DNA from: Osedax frankpressi
Taxonomy: Eukaryota; Annelida; Polychaeta; Sabellida; Siboglinidae
Assembly (NCBI GenBank): GCA_964035775.1
Contig: OZ038317.1
Location: forward strand, 7,883,977-7,947,976
Direction of reading: 5' to 3'
DNA length: 64,000 nucleotides
Positions 51,608 to 64,000 of this stretch are shown here, piece after piece (within the stretch, counting starts at the first letter, position 1; every line of letters starts with the position of its first letter). A model generated the notes under the pieces. It was not told where the DNA came from. It was given only the letters and a program-made list of their open reading frames with translations, and made no database searches. The position numbers and the translations under genes were made by a program.

Positions 51608-53320
51608 CACATTAATATGTTGCTTGCTTATTTACTGCGATTCAACACAAATTAACACCCTGTTATCTACTCATATTAGAAGCATGCGTTGTAATAAATA
51701 ACTAATACTTCAATATAATTATTTTTTTGGACACATTCGATATATGTATTTCTTATATCGCATTAAAAGTAGTATATATTATGTATATATTATGTAGTAC
51801 ATTAAAAACATCTAGATCTAATTGCATTGTATTTATATGTTATTATTATCTATTTACTTATTTGATTTATCCTATGTATGAAAGAAAAAAATTAATTATT
51901 ACTTATTTATGAAATACATTACGATAAAATATGTAATTATCCTGACAAAATAAATAGTATAATATTAATTTATAAATAATAGGTGTTGTTTACTATTTTA
52001 TATGTAGTATTAAAAATAAGAGAATTAAAAATAATACTATATAATATAATACATTAGACGAGATATTGATTCTTAAATCTATATTTGTCAATATACGCTC
52101 ACGTGTACATTGTGCACTGAACACTATATAGAAGTATATCTCCAGGTTATATAACGTTATATAACGTTCGTATCGGCCAAACAGCCCCTTAATTTTATGT
52201 TTATTTTTTATTCTACTGTATAATAAATTCGCCGAATTTGTCTGTGACAAAATTCAAAAGACTCATATCGAACCCATTACAGACTAACCATTATAAACTA
52301 TCATTGACACATCACGGCTACTCACTAATAAACAGCATTTCACCATTACTCCGAAAACCCGTTTCTCGAATGGCCGACTTCTCATACATATTATTAAGTT
52401 AGAATATACTCCAATGCATCTGGTTACCTAACAACATCTATGTTCACAATCTACATTTGTAGTATCATAATAGTTTTCTACTGCTAATAATATATAAATC
52501 GACACTTGTAATCATCTTTCTGTTAACGATTTGAAATTGCACCAAATTTAAATAGAAATTTAAAATAAAAATATTATTGATATTAATATCCTATGATAAA
52601 ATAAAATCATTAAGTTCCAATGAAAATATTCCATATTAACTATAGTTAGTCGAAATTTGAATCCTAGATCATATAGAGATTCGGTATTGTAAGTCATATA
52701 GATATTTAGATGTTCGTTATTTGTTAACTAAACGTAATTAATTTATAAATATCATAAACTTTAAGATGGTCAGATTTAGAATTTAAGTCGTCGTTATTAT
52801 TTTAATTTTAAACATAACTATCATATATTAACAATGTATTGATAATGTATTTTATAATACTTAAGCATCACACGAGTGCACGATATACTTAATATTATAG
52901 TATATATTATATTTTCGTTACCAGTAATAAATTAACTTTAGCACAATAACAAAATATTTTCATTAATCTAGAATCATATGCGTTTTCGTAAATATATTAT
53001 TTTTTAGAACTCGGGATCTATAAATAAATAATACATCGATTTAATATGCATAGCATATAATAGTAAGTTATTGGCAAAGTATTGACGAATAACTGGTGAT
53101 TATTGATTGCATTATGTTATTAATTGTTAATTTAAAATGTATAACTATATAGTTATAATATATATAACTTATTAATATAAGTTTAATGCTAGTGGTATAG
53201 TTAAATATCACCAATACCGTAACCTCGACATTCATATTTATTTATATTATTTATATAAAAATAAAAATAATGCATGTACTTGATGTGTGTATTTTAATTA
53301 TTAAATAGTATGTTATAATT
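49721..53320. other. AT-rich intergenic DNA, no gene recognised
   Basis: Low-complexity A/T sequence with short TATAATATAATAC-type repeats at 50,700-50,930 and a TA microsatellite at 51,537-51,605. The open frames at 51,727-51,912 and 51,993-52,250 show no known motif and have the composition of the surrounding noncoding DNA. Confidence 0.7.
51537..51605. repeat. TA microsatellite
   Basis: About 34 TA dinucleotides, uninterrupted, in intergenic DNA. Confidence 0.95.
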
Positions 53321-53329
53321 ATATTTTAT

Positions 53330-54890
53330 TATGTTATACTTATGTTTTAATTATATTTATAATTATGTTATAATTATGTCATAATTATGTTATACTTATG
53401 TTTTAATTATATTTATAATTATGTTATAATTATGTTATAATTATGTTATAATTATGTTATAATTATGTTATAATTATGTTATAATTATGTTATAATTATG
53501 TTATAATTATGTTATAATTATGTCATAATTATGTTATAATTATGTTATAATTATGTTATAATTATGTTATAATTATGTTATAATTATGTTATAATTATGT
53601 CATAATTATGTTATAATTATGTTATAATTATGTTATAATTATGTTATAATTATGTTATAATTATGTTATAATTATGTTATAATTATGTTATAATTATGTT
53701 ATAATTATGTTATAATTATGTTATAATTATGTTATAATTATGTTATAATTATGTTATAATTATGTTATAATTATGTTATAATTATGTTATAATTATGTTA
53801 TAATTATGTTATAATTATGTCATAATTATGTTATAATTATGTTATAATTATGTTATAATTATGTTATAATTATGTTATAATTATGTTATAATTATGTTAT
53901 AATTATGTTATAATTATGTTATAATTATGTTATAATTATGTTATAATTATGTTATAATTATGTTATAATTATGTTATAATTATGTTATAATTATGTTATA
54001 ATTATGTTATAATTATGTTATAATTATGTTATAATTATGTTATAATTATGTTATAATTATGTTATAATTATGTTATAATTATGTTATAATTATGTTATAA
54101 TTATGTTATAATTATGTTATAATTATGTTATAATTATGTTATAATTATGTTATAATTATGTTATAATTATGTTATAATTATGTTATAATTATGTTATAAT
54201 TATGTTATAATTATGTTATAATTATGTTATAATTATGTTATAATTATGTTATAATTATGTTATAATTATGTTATAATTATGTTATAATTATGTTATAATT
54301 ATGTTATAATTATGTTATAATTATGTTATAATTATGTTATAATTATGTTATAATTATGTTATAATTATGTTATAATTATGTTATAATTATGTTATAATTA
54401 TGTTATAATTATGTTATAATTATGTTATAATTATGTTATAATTATGTTATAATTATGTTATAATTATGTTATAATTATGTTATAATTATGTTATAATTAT
54501 GTTATAATTATGTTATAATTATGTTATAATTATGTTATAATTATGTTATAATTATGTTATAATTATGTTATAATTATGTTATAATTATGTTATAATTATG
54601 TTATAATTATGTTATAATTATGTTATAATTATGTTATAATTATGTTATAATTATGTTATAATTATGTTATAATTATGTTATAATTATGTTATAATTATGT
54701 TATAATTATGTTATAATTATGTTATAATTATGTTATAATTATGTTATAATTATGTTATAATTATGTTATAATTATGTTATAATTATGTTATAATTATGTT
54801 ATAATTATGTTATAATTATGTTATAATTATGTTATAATTATGTTATAATTATGTTATAATATGTTATAATTATGTTATAATATGTTATAT
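53330..54890. repeat. 11-bp satellite TTATAATTATG (about 140 copies)
   Basis: An almost perfectly homogeneous array; most of the few variants are TTATAATTATGTCA, at about 53,378, 53,521, 53,598 and 53,819, in the left third. The unit is pure A/T except one G and contains the palindrome ATAATTAT. It lies in intergenic DNA upstream of the receptor gene. No open frame or gene is associated. Confidence 0.98.
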
Positions 54891-55089
54891 ATCAACTTAA
54901 ATTATTAATCAGGTAGTAAATTACCAACATTAATCAATATAAGTTACATAATGAAAAGGTTATTCGGTAATTCAAAATTTTAAATGGATTCAATAGTGTA
55001 TTTAATAATCGATATAATTTATTAAGTTTAATAATTAAGCTACCATTTTAGAATTGACGTGAAAATCGTAGTCATCAAATGAGTTAACA

Positions 55090-55665
55090 TTGTAATACAT
55101 CCATAACATAGGTTCGACATTATATATCCTATTATAGGTTTTACTGCATAGGTCCTACAGTATATGTTCTATAGTATAGGTCTTACTGCATAGGTCTGGC
55201 AGTATAGGTCTTATTGAATAGGTCCAACAGTATATGTCCTATAGTATAGGTCCTACAATATAGGTCCGACAGTATATATCCTACAGTATAGGTCTTACTG
55301 CATAGGCCATACAGTTTAGGTCCTATAGCATAGGCTCTACATTATATATCCTACATTATAGGCCCTATGGTATATGTCCTATATTATATACACTACAGTA
55401 TATATTTTAGTATAAGTCCTGCCGTATATATCCTACAGTATAGGTCGGCCAGTATAAGGCATTTAGTATATGTCCTATATTATAGGTTATATAGCATAAG
55501 CTATACGTTATAGGTCCAGCAGTGTATGCCCTACAGTGTAGGTCCTACAATATAGGTACTACAGTAGAGGTCCTAAACCATAGGTCCTATATTATATGTC
55601 CCATAATATAGATTATACATTATAGGTAATATCGTATAGGTCCCACCGTATAGGACCTACTCTAT
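55090..55665. repeat. Degenerate about 18-bp repeat TATAGGTCCTACAG
   Basis: About 30 imperfect copies of TATAGGTCCTACAG and TATAGGTCTTACTGCA. It is far more diverged than the neighbouring 11-bp array, suggesting an older or no longer homogenised array. It ends about 640 bases before the receptor start codon. Confidence 0.85.
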
Positions 55666-56307
55666 TCATAAACCCTCTAAAGCATGAATACAATTTCTTA
55701 TTTATATTACTTCTTACTTGCAACTATTAATTTGGTTTTTAAAATGTATATAAATTAATCAATATATATATATATGTATATATATTTATAATTGAAATTT
55801 TGCATACGGTAATTCGAAACGGTATAAATTAGTACCTATATGAATAAATAAAGTATGTTGGCGTATATATATATTCATGTTAATGTATACCACGTGATTG
55901 TAGCACGCACTATAGTTAATACTGAGAGGCACGTGTTAATACTGAGATCATTCTCTATTTACGATTTGTTAAACACTAAATGTAGAGGAATCCCAATTAA
56001 ATATTGATCTGCTACGAACCATCACACACACATGATAGCCATAACCGTTTGCTACGACAGCTTCTAAGACTACTAACTATCAGCGTCATTATCATCTGCA
56101 ACTGCAACTCTTTAAGAGATCAAATTTACGGGAGGCTCTTTATGACGGGAAAACAGTTGTTGGAGGTAGATACATATCGAGGGCTAGTTATATCATCTAT
56201 CAACCTACGCTACAGTGCGTCTAGGTTGCCCAGGGAAACGTTATTGTATTCGATTGCGGAGATATACCGGAGTCGAAGGATCTCGGCTCATTGTTTGCAT
56301 TCGGAAT
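55666..56307 (+). promoter_or_regulatory. Upstream region and 5' UTR of the receptor gene
   Basis: AT-rich upstream, then less AT-rich from about 55,880. Contains two CACGTG E-box-like hexamers (55,890 and 55,932) and a direct repeat GTTAATACTGAG (55,915 and 55,937). The start at 56,308 is chosen because the ATG opens a good signal peptide in the frame of the receptor exon. No TATA box or start site can be assigned reliably in such AT-rich DNA. Confidence 0.4.
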
Positions 56308-56648
56308 ATGTATTTCATAACTCCCGTTTTGGGAGTCCTGTCGACTGTATTTATCTTTATGTTTACATTGTTGCTCGTGTTACGCGATGCCGTCGCCATG
56401 GAAACATTCAAATTGAACCACGGATACGAGAACGACACCTACTACGTCAAGAAGGGTGATATAAACTTAGGTTTATTGTTTTCTGCTCATAGACAAAGGT
56501 TATATTAGAAAGAAACCAAACGTTGCATTGACACACATGTATATATAATTATATATATATAATGATGATTTTGATTTACGATGTTATTTTGACGATATAA
56601 TTGAATTTGATTTGACTACAAATGTTGTATCATTAAATAATGCACATC

Positions 56649-56743
<95 letters not shown>

Positions 56744-56903
56744 TAACTAAATCCGTAGAGATGACACCAATCTCCTCGGTGCTGGTTATTTCCAACACAT
56801 GGCATCTGTTCTCTGGCAGATTGAGAAATTGAATGCGGACCCAGACATATTACCAAATATTACATTAGGATGGAAAGCCCTTGATATATGGAATAGCGAT
56901 CAG

Positions 56904-56974
<71 letters not shown>

Positions 56975-57523
56975 ATGCTATTGTAGTAAAAGATTATTTA
57001 TACAGGTCCGATATTTTAAATTATAATCACAATTAGAATTTGTCAATAACATATTTATATTCGGTAAATATTCAGTTTTTCTCTTGGTAGATCATTATCT
57101 GTCATTATAAACCAAAACACTTTAATTAGAAAACTATTTGATAACCAGTAAACTTTGAAATATAAGTTTATTATTACTATTAGTTTCATTGGTATTAAAT
57201 TATCATATTTTATCATCCATAAAGAGTAAACTATATATTGTATAGAGTATTATATTTATAACTTTATTTTTATTGTTTTCTGAATAATAACCTTACCAAT
57301 TAATTTTCTGAAACTGCACGATTAGCTAATGCAAGTAATGTAAGCAGCTTAATTTTGTTTATAATTTCACGCCTGGATATATCCTGATTTAGAAATATAT
57401 TGGATATATTATAATGATATCACGACATCGAGTGATTCAGGATATATGTACAAGTATATAATATATATATATATCTAAATTAATTTGTTCTCATCAATCA
57501 AATTATGTATAATATATGATATT

Positions 57524-57573
<50 letters not shown>

Positions 57574-58330
57574 TAATATATAGTATTATATATAGTATTA
57601 TAACAATTAAATTATTAATCCGGTTGAAAAGCTATAATCAAAAGAGTTTCCTTATTGTACAATTTTTGAACTCACATATTAAACTAGTAGATAATTAATA
57701 ACATTCATTGAAATCACCCGTAGTCATTATCTTTTGTATCTCATCTATAATCCAGTTCCATGTAAAGCATATCGATATTTATTCGGATATTTATTTTATA
57801 AATATTATGTTATAAAATCTGATGTGATAAAGTGACATTATTCATCATAAAATAACACTCACCACATCCAAAGGTGACCACGCAAAAATGCATGGAATTC
57901 GTTGGGAGAGGTTCAGATCAATCATCACATATGCAGGTGTGTAAGGCCTATATTGTATTCTTATATAACGGTATACTGTTTAATTGCGCTAGATGTTCAG
58001 TTTTAATAATATAATCGTCTTTTATTTTTAAAGTTGTATATGTTATTAAATAATGAATTATAATAATAAGTTAAAGAAAATAATTAAGATAACTAAAAGA
58101 TATTTAATTCATAACACATTATTTTATTAATAATTAATTAATTATTAATATAATTAGTTCTACCAATAATATATTTATAGTATACATTTATACAGTATAT
58201 TAAACCACCAATATTCGATACACGTGTAAAATTAACATACTTAATTGTTATATATATATTTTTGGGTGTAAATTTTTGTTCATTATTAATTTTCACTATA
58301 CAAACAATAAATTAATTTATAAATAATACT

Positions 58331-58383
<53 letters not shown>

Positions 58384-60135
58384 AATAATTCACAAATGAA
58401 ATATTATATATTTCTGATGTTACTTTGTAATTATAACTTTATAAATCTACTTCACCTTCATTAATTCAAGTTTATTTAATTACATATTGATAAAGTACTA
58501 CGGTTATAATAATTCCACATTATGTCAATCAAATGCTCCTCTTAACATCTTGGCAGATATAATTCAAAACTTATTCTATTTTAACTTTATTTAAATGCCA
58601 CAGATCCGTTATACATTATTATATTGCTTTAGATATGTGCTATTTTTTGTAGTTTAATCGATTCTTTTGTATAATATATTTGTATACACATTTATTTATA
58701 TGATTATATTGATTAAATGTTCTCTAATAAATTACACCAACTGACTTTTAATTAAATAATCTTAAATTACTGACGACATAATATTATTTTAGAACTTAAT
58801 NNNNNNNNNNNNNNNNNNNNNNNNNNNNNNNNNNNNNNNNNNNNNNNNNNNNNNNNNNNNNNNNNNNNNNNNNNNNNNNNNNNNNNNNNNNNNNNNNNNN
58901 NNNNNNNNNNNNNNNNNNNNNNNNNNNNNNNNNNNNNNNNNNNNNNNNNNNNNNNNNNNNNNNNNNNNNNNNNNNNNNNNNNNNNNNNNNNNNNNNNNNN
59001 TGTTGTTTATATATTTTGCTTACAATATGCAATACTAATTATATGTAAAATAAAAATAATAAAAAGACTACCTTTTCTTTGTAAAATTATATTTTATGAC
59101 GAATCTGAAAACTTTTAAAAATGATTATCAATGATTTACGTTTTAATACATTTTAATATATTTTTCCGATATATAAATTAGAATTTTAACATAAATTATA
59201 GGATGAAAAGCATTTATTTATCTTCTCTATGTGTACACAGTATTCCATATATCCGGGATTTATACATAATTCATGTGATAAGATATGTTTGAAATAAAAA
59301 TACTTAGGAATCCTGATAACTTTCAAATACAATAATTTAGGAATAATAATAATAATCTTTGAAATGTATACTTTGGAAATAATATTATTTAGAAATATAG
59401 ATATTTTATAATAATTTATATAACTTAATACTGGAAAGAACACATTTACCTTTTACTAGTTTCCTAATGATTTAGTCACTATCAGTGTACATGTAAATAG
59501 AGATTCAAATAGAAACTTGTATACATTTTATTAATATAATAGTAATACAATTTATTAAGCATAATAACATAATTAGCTTTGATCAATAGTTTTCAATGAT
59601 ATCTATGCATGTATTATGACTTAATTGCCGATTTACTCATTAGTAATATACACACATTATATAATTATTAAATTATCATATAATTATATCTAAAACAAAA
59701 AATGTTTCATGTTATGAATACCATAAATAGATCTGCATTATAAATTCGACTGAAAAAATGTAATTGGGTCACCTACAATAATTATATATAGAATAATAAC
59801 ATGTACACAGTAATTATATATATATGTTACACGGGTGGTCTAGAAAAGAGGTCCATGTAATATTCTAAACACTAATTATTCCATAAATAAAGTCAACGAA
59901 TATATTCTTAAGGTTCCTAAATAAACAGCTGGACAATCGTAAGAGATATCCGTATTTCGCTCGTCCCGTGCCATCTGACGTCAACTTGGCAATAGCCATT
60001 ATGGATGTATTGATTAAGTATAATTGGTCTTATGTGATGCTAGTTAATAGCGAAGGAGTATACGGAGAAAACGGTGCCAAGGTTTAAATTTATAATTAAC
60101 AAGTTAACATTTTAACAAATCAGCACAACACTTTG

Positions 60136-60190
<55 letters not shown>

Positions 60191-61353
60191 ATATATTATT
60201 AGATATATTTTATAATTATTAAACATAATTATGATTAACATTATACATATTAATTTAAACACATATTATGTATTAAAGGTGTATTCAAAATTAATATATA
60301 TATTCAAATTTAGAATCTATAACTGAATCTTGAAATTTAATTCTTATTTATATTTGAAATATGTATAATAAATATAATACAATAAAAAATAATACCTAAT
60401 CTACGCAGACTATACTGAAGCAAGCTATACGTAGTGGTATTTGTATATCCAGGCACATATCGATATTAGGCCTACAAAGGAAGCAACAAATTCAACAGAT
60501 CGCCGATATCTTAACTTCTGACACAGCTATCGGCGTAGTCATCATGTATATAAATGTTTGTGGGTAGCGGATTTATAAATTTTAATAATTATATTATATT
60601 ATATTAATCGTGGTTGATGAATCGTGGTTGTTGGTTGTACAATATTACAATATCCAGCATACGATTTATTTTGTTAATAAAAAGTCGCGTTATTATAAAA
60701 ATAACTTTGCTTCATACTGCGAGATTCACAATGTGAGCTAATTAACAATTTAGCAACGTTACAATTATATACAAATTAAAAAAACTTTACTACAGTTATC
60801 AATGATATAGAAACATATTCTAACAGTCTATATTGCTATAAATATATTTATTAATTTTAAGGTTTTGTTAGTTCCATTACAATTATGTGAAAATTAAGTG
60901 ATGTCGTTGGTTGATGTCATTTATTTTAATGACTAATTTAGTAATAACTCAAGAAATTCATTTAAAAGAGTGAATAATAGATGTTAATTAACCAACTCCA
61001 TTATACATAGATATCAGAAGATGGCACAGATGTTATAAGAGAGATAAATCACCGTTTAAACAAAACCAGACGGATAATTTACTTATTTCCCGATGGAAGC
61101 AACGAATACGAAATTCTATATTCCGGAATCAATATATCGTCTTCTTTTTTCATTTCGGTAAATAAATATAGATATTGAAGTAAAGATCATTGCTGTATAT
61201 TATTTTAGAATTATTAATTTATGTTATATTTAAATTCAACATTTTTGATAGATATTATCTTCTATAGATATATCAAAAATGTTGAATTTAAATATAGCAT
61301 AATATAGTATAAACATATACTATAGTATATTTGTTATATTGCTTATATTGTTT

Positions 61354-61392
<39 letters not shown>

Positions 61393-62679
61393 CTATTATA
61401 TATATTTATTGATATTCGATAATGTAGATTGATAGCAATCTTAAAAATGTTGACTTCTATGAATACTTCGAATCCCTGTCTATAAATACTACAAACAATC
61501 CTTGGATTCAATTGCTGTTCGAGGAGTATTACAATTGTAGGTTTATACTTCATTATTAGTTCTATTATGATATGATATTAAATAGTATTTCGTATAATCT
61601 TAATATTAGAGTGTATATATATAGACGCTAATATATAAATATATATATATAAATATAATATAAAGATAGTATTACATATTACATTCTCTACAAATCTGTT
61701 TTAATAATTTTAATAATAATAATTTGTAAAATTAAAGTTAAGACGATATTTAATAGCTCTATAATAACTCAACTGTCTTAAAATTATCTTACATAAATAA
61801 CTTACATTTATAAATCACAATGCGCTGCTAATTTTCTTCTATGCGATATGTTATAACATACATTCAGATTTTAAAATTGTATGATACACATCTATACCGT
61901 GTATGGAACTACATAGCAATATATGCACACTAGACTAAACATTACATTTTCTTTTCTAGTATTCAATATATCTAATAATTTTCAATTAATAATTTTGTTG
62001 AATAACATCAACAAAATACTTAAATAATTAAATGTATACTTATATAATTAATATATTTGTATATATATGTTAATCATCATTTGGAATAATTGTGGTACTC
62101 ATTTAAATATTAATATTTATGATAATTAATACATTATTAAATACCTTAAATACTCATAGTATATTTTCTTAAAAGAATTGTATGTAATATATAATATTTA
62201 ATATTGTTAAATTAAAATTAATCATATCATAAATGATAAAACAACTTATTTTAAAGTTCGAAAAGAAATACTTGTAATTCAAACAATACAATCCGCGAAA
62301 ATAAAGTATACGTGCGTTCTGGTTTGGTTTGTACAATATTTAACAAATTAGAAAATATTATAAAATTGTATTATTATTATTTTAAAATATTAATTATTAT
62401 AATTATTAATTATACATTAACGAATACATCTTTATATATTAAATTAATATTCATAATATTTTTTTATTTAGGTATCAGTATCAATAGATGCTGTAAAATC
62501 GTTGGGTAACGCGATACACCAACACATATATACCAATTGCCCCGAGGTGAGATTATTATAATAACCGCTATGTTTTCAACACATTTTTTCACATTAAACC
62601 ACTATTAAAGACAAAAGGCTAAACTACTATATTGCATCTTATCAAAAAATATTCATGCATAAATTATATAATAATGCTA

Positions 62680-62721
<42 letters not shown>

Positions 62722-64000
62722 CTATAACTATCTATTTACACTATTTATATCGATATATAAATAATTTTTTAAATAATCAAGGTCTTTTATGGAAATCGAT
62801 CTACTAATTACATAAGAAGCTGTCTCCTTTCCAACGTCAGCAACTACATGTCACTAATAACACAACAAATTAAGAAAATTCAATATGGATATAAAATCAG
62901 TCAGGTGCAAATATCCAGTGATGGGTTTACGGTCTTTAAAGTTAGTCAAATATGAAGGACTTTACTATTTTAGAAATTTATCTGAATTCATTTAGATTAT
63001 CTTTTTATTTTTAATAATATACATATATATCATTACTCTACATATTCACAGAAGATTGGAAACTGGAATTTCAGGACACTTTCATTGAAAATTAACGATT
63101 CCGAGATTAATTGGTATAATATGACTACGAGTAGTTATTTCAATTTGAACCGGATGAGTGATCATGATAAAATATTACGAATCCCAAATTCGAATCCACC
63201 CGATTCAATATGCTCGTATCCGTGTAAAGTTCGCCAATATAAAATTAAAAAGGATATCAAATGCTGCTGGACTTGCAGGTTATTTGTGGATTATGTCATA
63301 TTTAATAATATATTTAAGTAATCAATAATTTAGCTACTGTGGATATATTTATAATACTGAACCATCAGTTTTTAAAATCGTCTTATCCTAATCGATGTAG
63401 TTTATAATTTTATTTATAATTTGATACTTATTAACTTAATATTTAACAATATAACAGTTTAACATATTTATATGATCATATTTATGATATTATAATATAC
63501 TAATTATTATGTTTTGCAATAATGTAGGTAACGATAGAAAAGATAATATACGACAGATGTATCAGTGTTACATTAATTTTGTGTTCTATTAATAACTTTT
63601 AAAATATTGTTTACTATATCAACAGACAATTGTATCCGTTACAATACTATTACTATTAACACAGGTATTGCGCTGCAAACGAAGTAGTTTATCTTAACGG
63701 TACTGCGTGTCGTGTTTGCGAGAAGTTTATGTGGCCGGATCCGTTGACCGCTACGTATTGCATTCCGGTACCAGTAACATACTACCGTTGGACGTCGAAT
63801 CCCACGATCTCAATTTGCTCGTGTTCGGCTATTGGAATACTAACGTGCTTTATATTTATCTCATATTTCCAGGCCAATAAAACAGGTTTTCTTAATAAGC
63901 ATATTATTAATATAACTATATGACGTACTATCGCATATAATGTCAATAATATGTTTATATTTTATAAAATAACAGTTCGCATAATAAAGGCCACCAGCGT
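56308..64000 (+). CDS. Metabotropic-glutamate-receptor-like class C GPCR; 5' part of a split gene, interrupted by an assembly gap and cut by the window end
   Basis: A cell-surface receptor with a Venus-flytrap ligand domain, a nine-cysteine domain and seven membrane helices, of which only the first is inside the window. Exons: 56308-56498, 56759-56903, 57874-57936, (probable exon lost near the gap), 59929-60081, 60409-60555, 61011-61157, 61428-61540, 62266-62311, 62472-62546, 62782-62940, 63052-63278, 63665-63885, 63976 onward. Exon 1 has a signal peptide (MYFITPVLGVLSTVFIFMFT) and GDINLGLLFSAHR. Exon 2 has LNADPDILPNITLGW. Exon 4 has ARPVPSDVNLAIA and SEGVYGENG. Exon 7 has NNPWIQLLFEEYYNC. 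Exons 11-12 carry nine cysteines (CSYPC, KCCWTC, YC, AC, VC, YC) typical of the NCD3G domain, then TM1 and ANKT. All exon phases agree except across the gap. The exon 8 donor could instead be after 62326. Subgroup is not assignable. Confidence 0.93.
56654..56740. repeat. Compound (CA)n(TA)n microsatellite in receptor intron 1
   Basis: About 23 CA followed directly by about 20 TA, ending less than 20 bases before the acceptor of exon 56759-56903. Confidence 0.95.
56904..56968. repeat. TA microsatellite starting at the receptor exon 2 donor
   Basis: The donor GTATAT runs straight into interrupted TA repeats (TATATACATATATA). Confidence 0.9.
57521..57570. repeat. TA microsatellite in receptor intron 2
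   Basis: About 25 TA units. Similar tracts lie at 58,331-58,381, 60,138-60,186, 61,361-61,390 and 62,681-62,719, so most receptor introns contain one. Confidence 0.9.
58801..59000. other. Assembly gap (200 N)
   Basis: A run of exactly 200 N, probably a placeholder of arbitrary length, lying in the receptor gene between the exons ending 57,936 and starting 59,929. About 35-40 residues of the Venus-flytrap domain are unaccounted for in this interval. Confidence 0.99.
61219..61302. repeat. Inverted repeat with 32-bp arms in a receptor intron
   Basis: TTATGTTATATTTAAATTCA onward (61,219-61,250) is matched inversely by 61,271-61,302 with one mismatch, around a 20-base loop. Found between exons 61011-61157 and 61428-61540. 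Confidence 0.85.

Noticed and set aside
50700-53300. Possible small genes at 51,727-51,912 and 51,993-52,250
   Set aside because: Composition equals the surrounding AT-rich DNA, no motifs, and no splice context.
56004-56459. 151-codon frame overlapping the receptor start
   Set aside because: It begins at TTG rather than ATG, has no recognisable domain, and the overlapping frame carries the signal peptide and receptor sequence.

Overview
This is a piece of nuclear genome from an animal. The bulk DNA is AT-rich. It holds three split genes with many small exons and GT-AG introns: VPS35 (retromer), PIGU (GPI transamidase subunit) and a metabotropic-glutamate-receptor-like class C GPCR. The receptor, together with the exon-intron style, points to an invertebrate metazoan. 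The exact group cannot be read from the sequence; an AT-rich parasitic or flatworm-like lineage would be only a guess. Gene identities come from aligning short conserved blocks, from memory, to the human proteins. Splice sites were placed by hand, and nearly all phases agree.

Layout: 65-31,561 is VPS35 on the minus strand, at least 22 coding exons from the start codon to close to the C-terminus, with the last few codons off the left edge. 31,562-33,895 is an AT-rich interval between divergent genes. 33,896-43,148 is PIGU on the plus strand, 11 exons found. 43,400-49,720 is a large nested satellite array downstream of PIGU. 49,720-56,300 is AT-rich intergenic DNA with two more arrays. 56,308-64,000 is the receptor gene on the plus strand, 13 exons found, interrupted by a 200-base run of N and cut by the right edge after the first transmembrane helix.

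About half of the window is tandem repeat. Most larger introns of VPS35 and PIGU have been expanded by a minisatellite private to that intron (13, 15, 19, 22, 28, 30, 38, 43 or 49 bp units). These arrays account for almost all of the long open frames in the window, including one of 1,652 codons, and none of those is a gene.

The arrays follow rules that look connected with splicing. They abut splice sites, they are pyrimidine-rich and G-poor on the sense strand of whichever gene contains them, and so their strand bias flips at the divergent VPS35/PIGU boundary. Several units carry a CTAAY branch-point-like motif. One array repeats a real exon-intron junction (38 bp unit), and another repeats an acceptor-like sequence (30 bp unit). 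This is the most unusual aspect of the window. No retroviral, LTR or other capsid-bearing element, CRISPR array, tRNA or rRNA was recognised.
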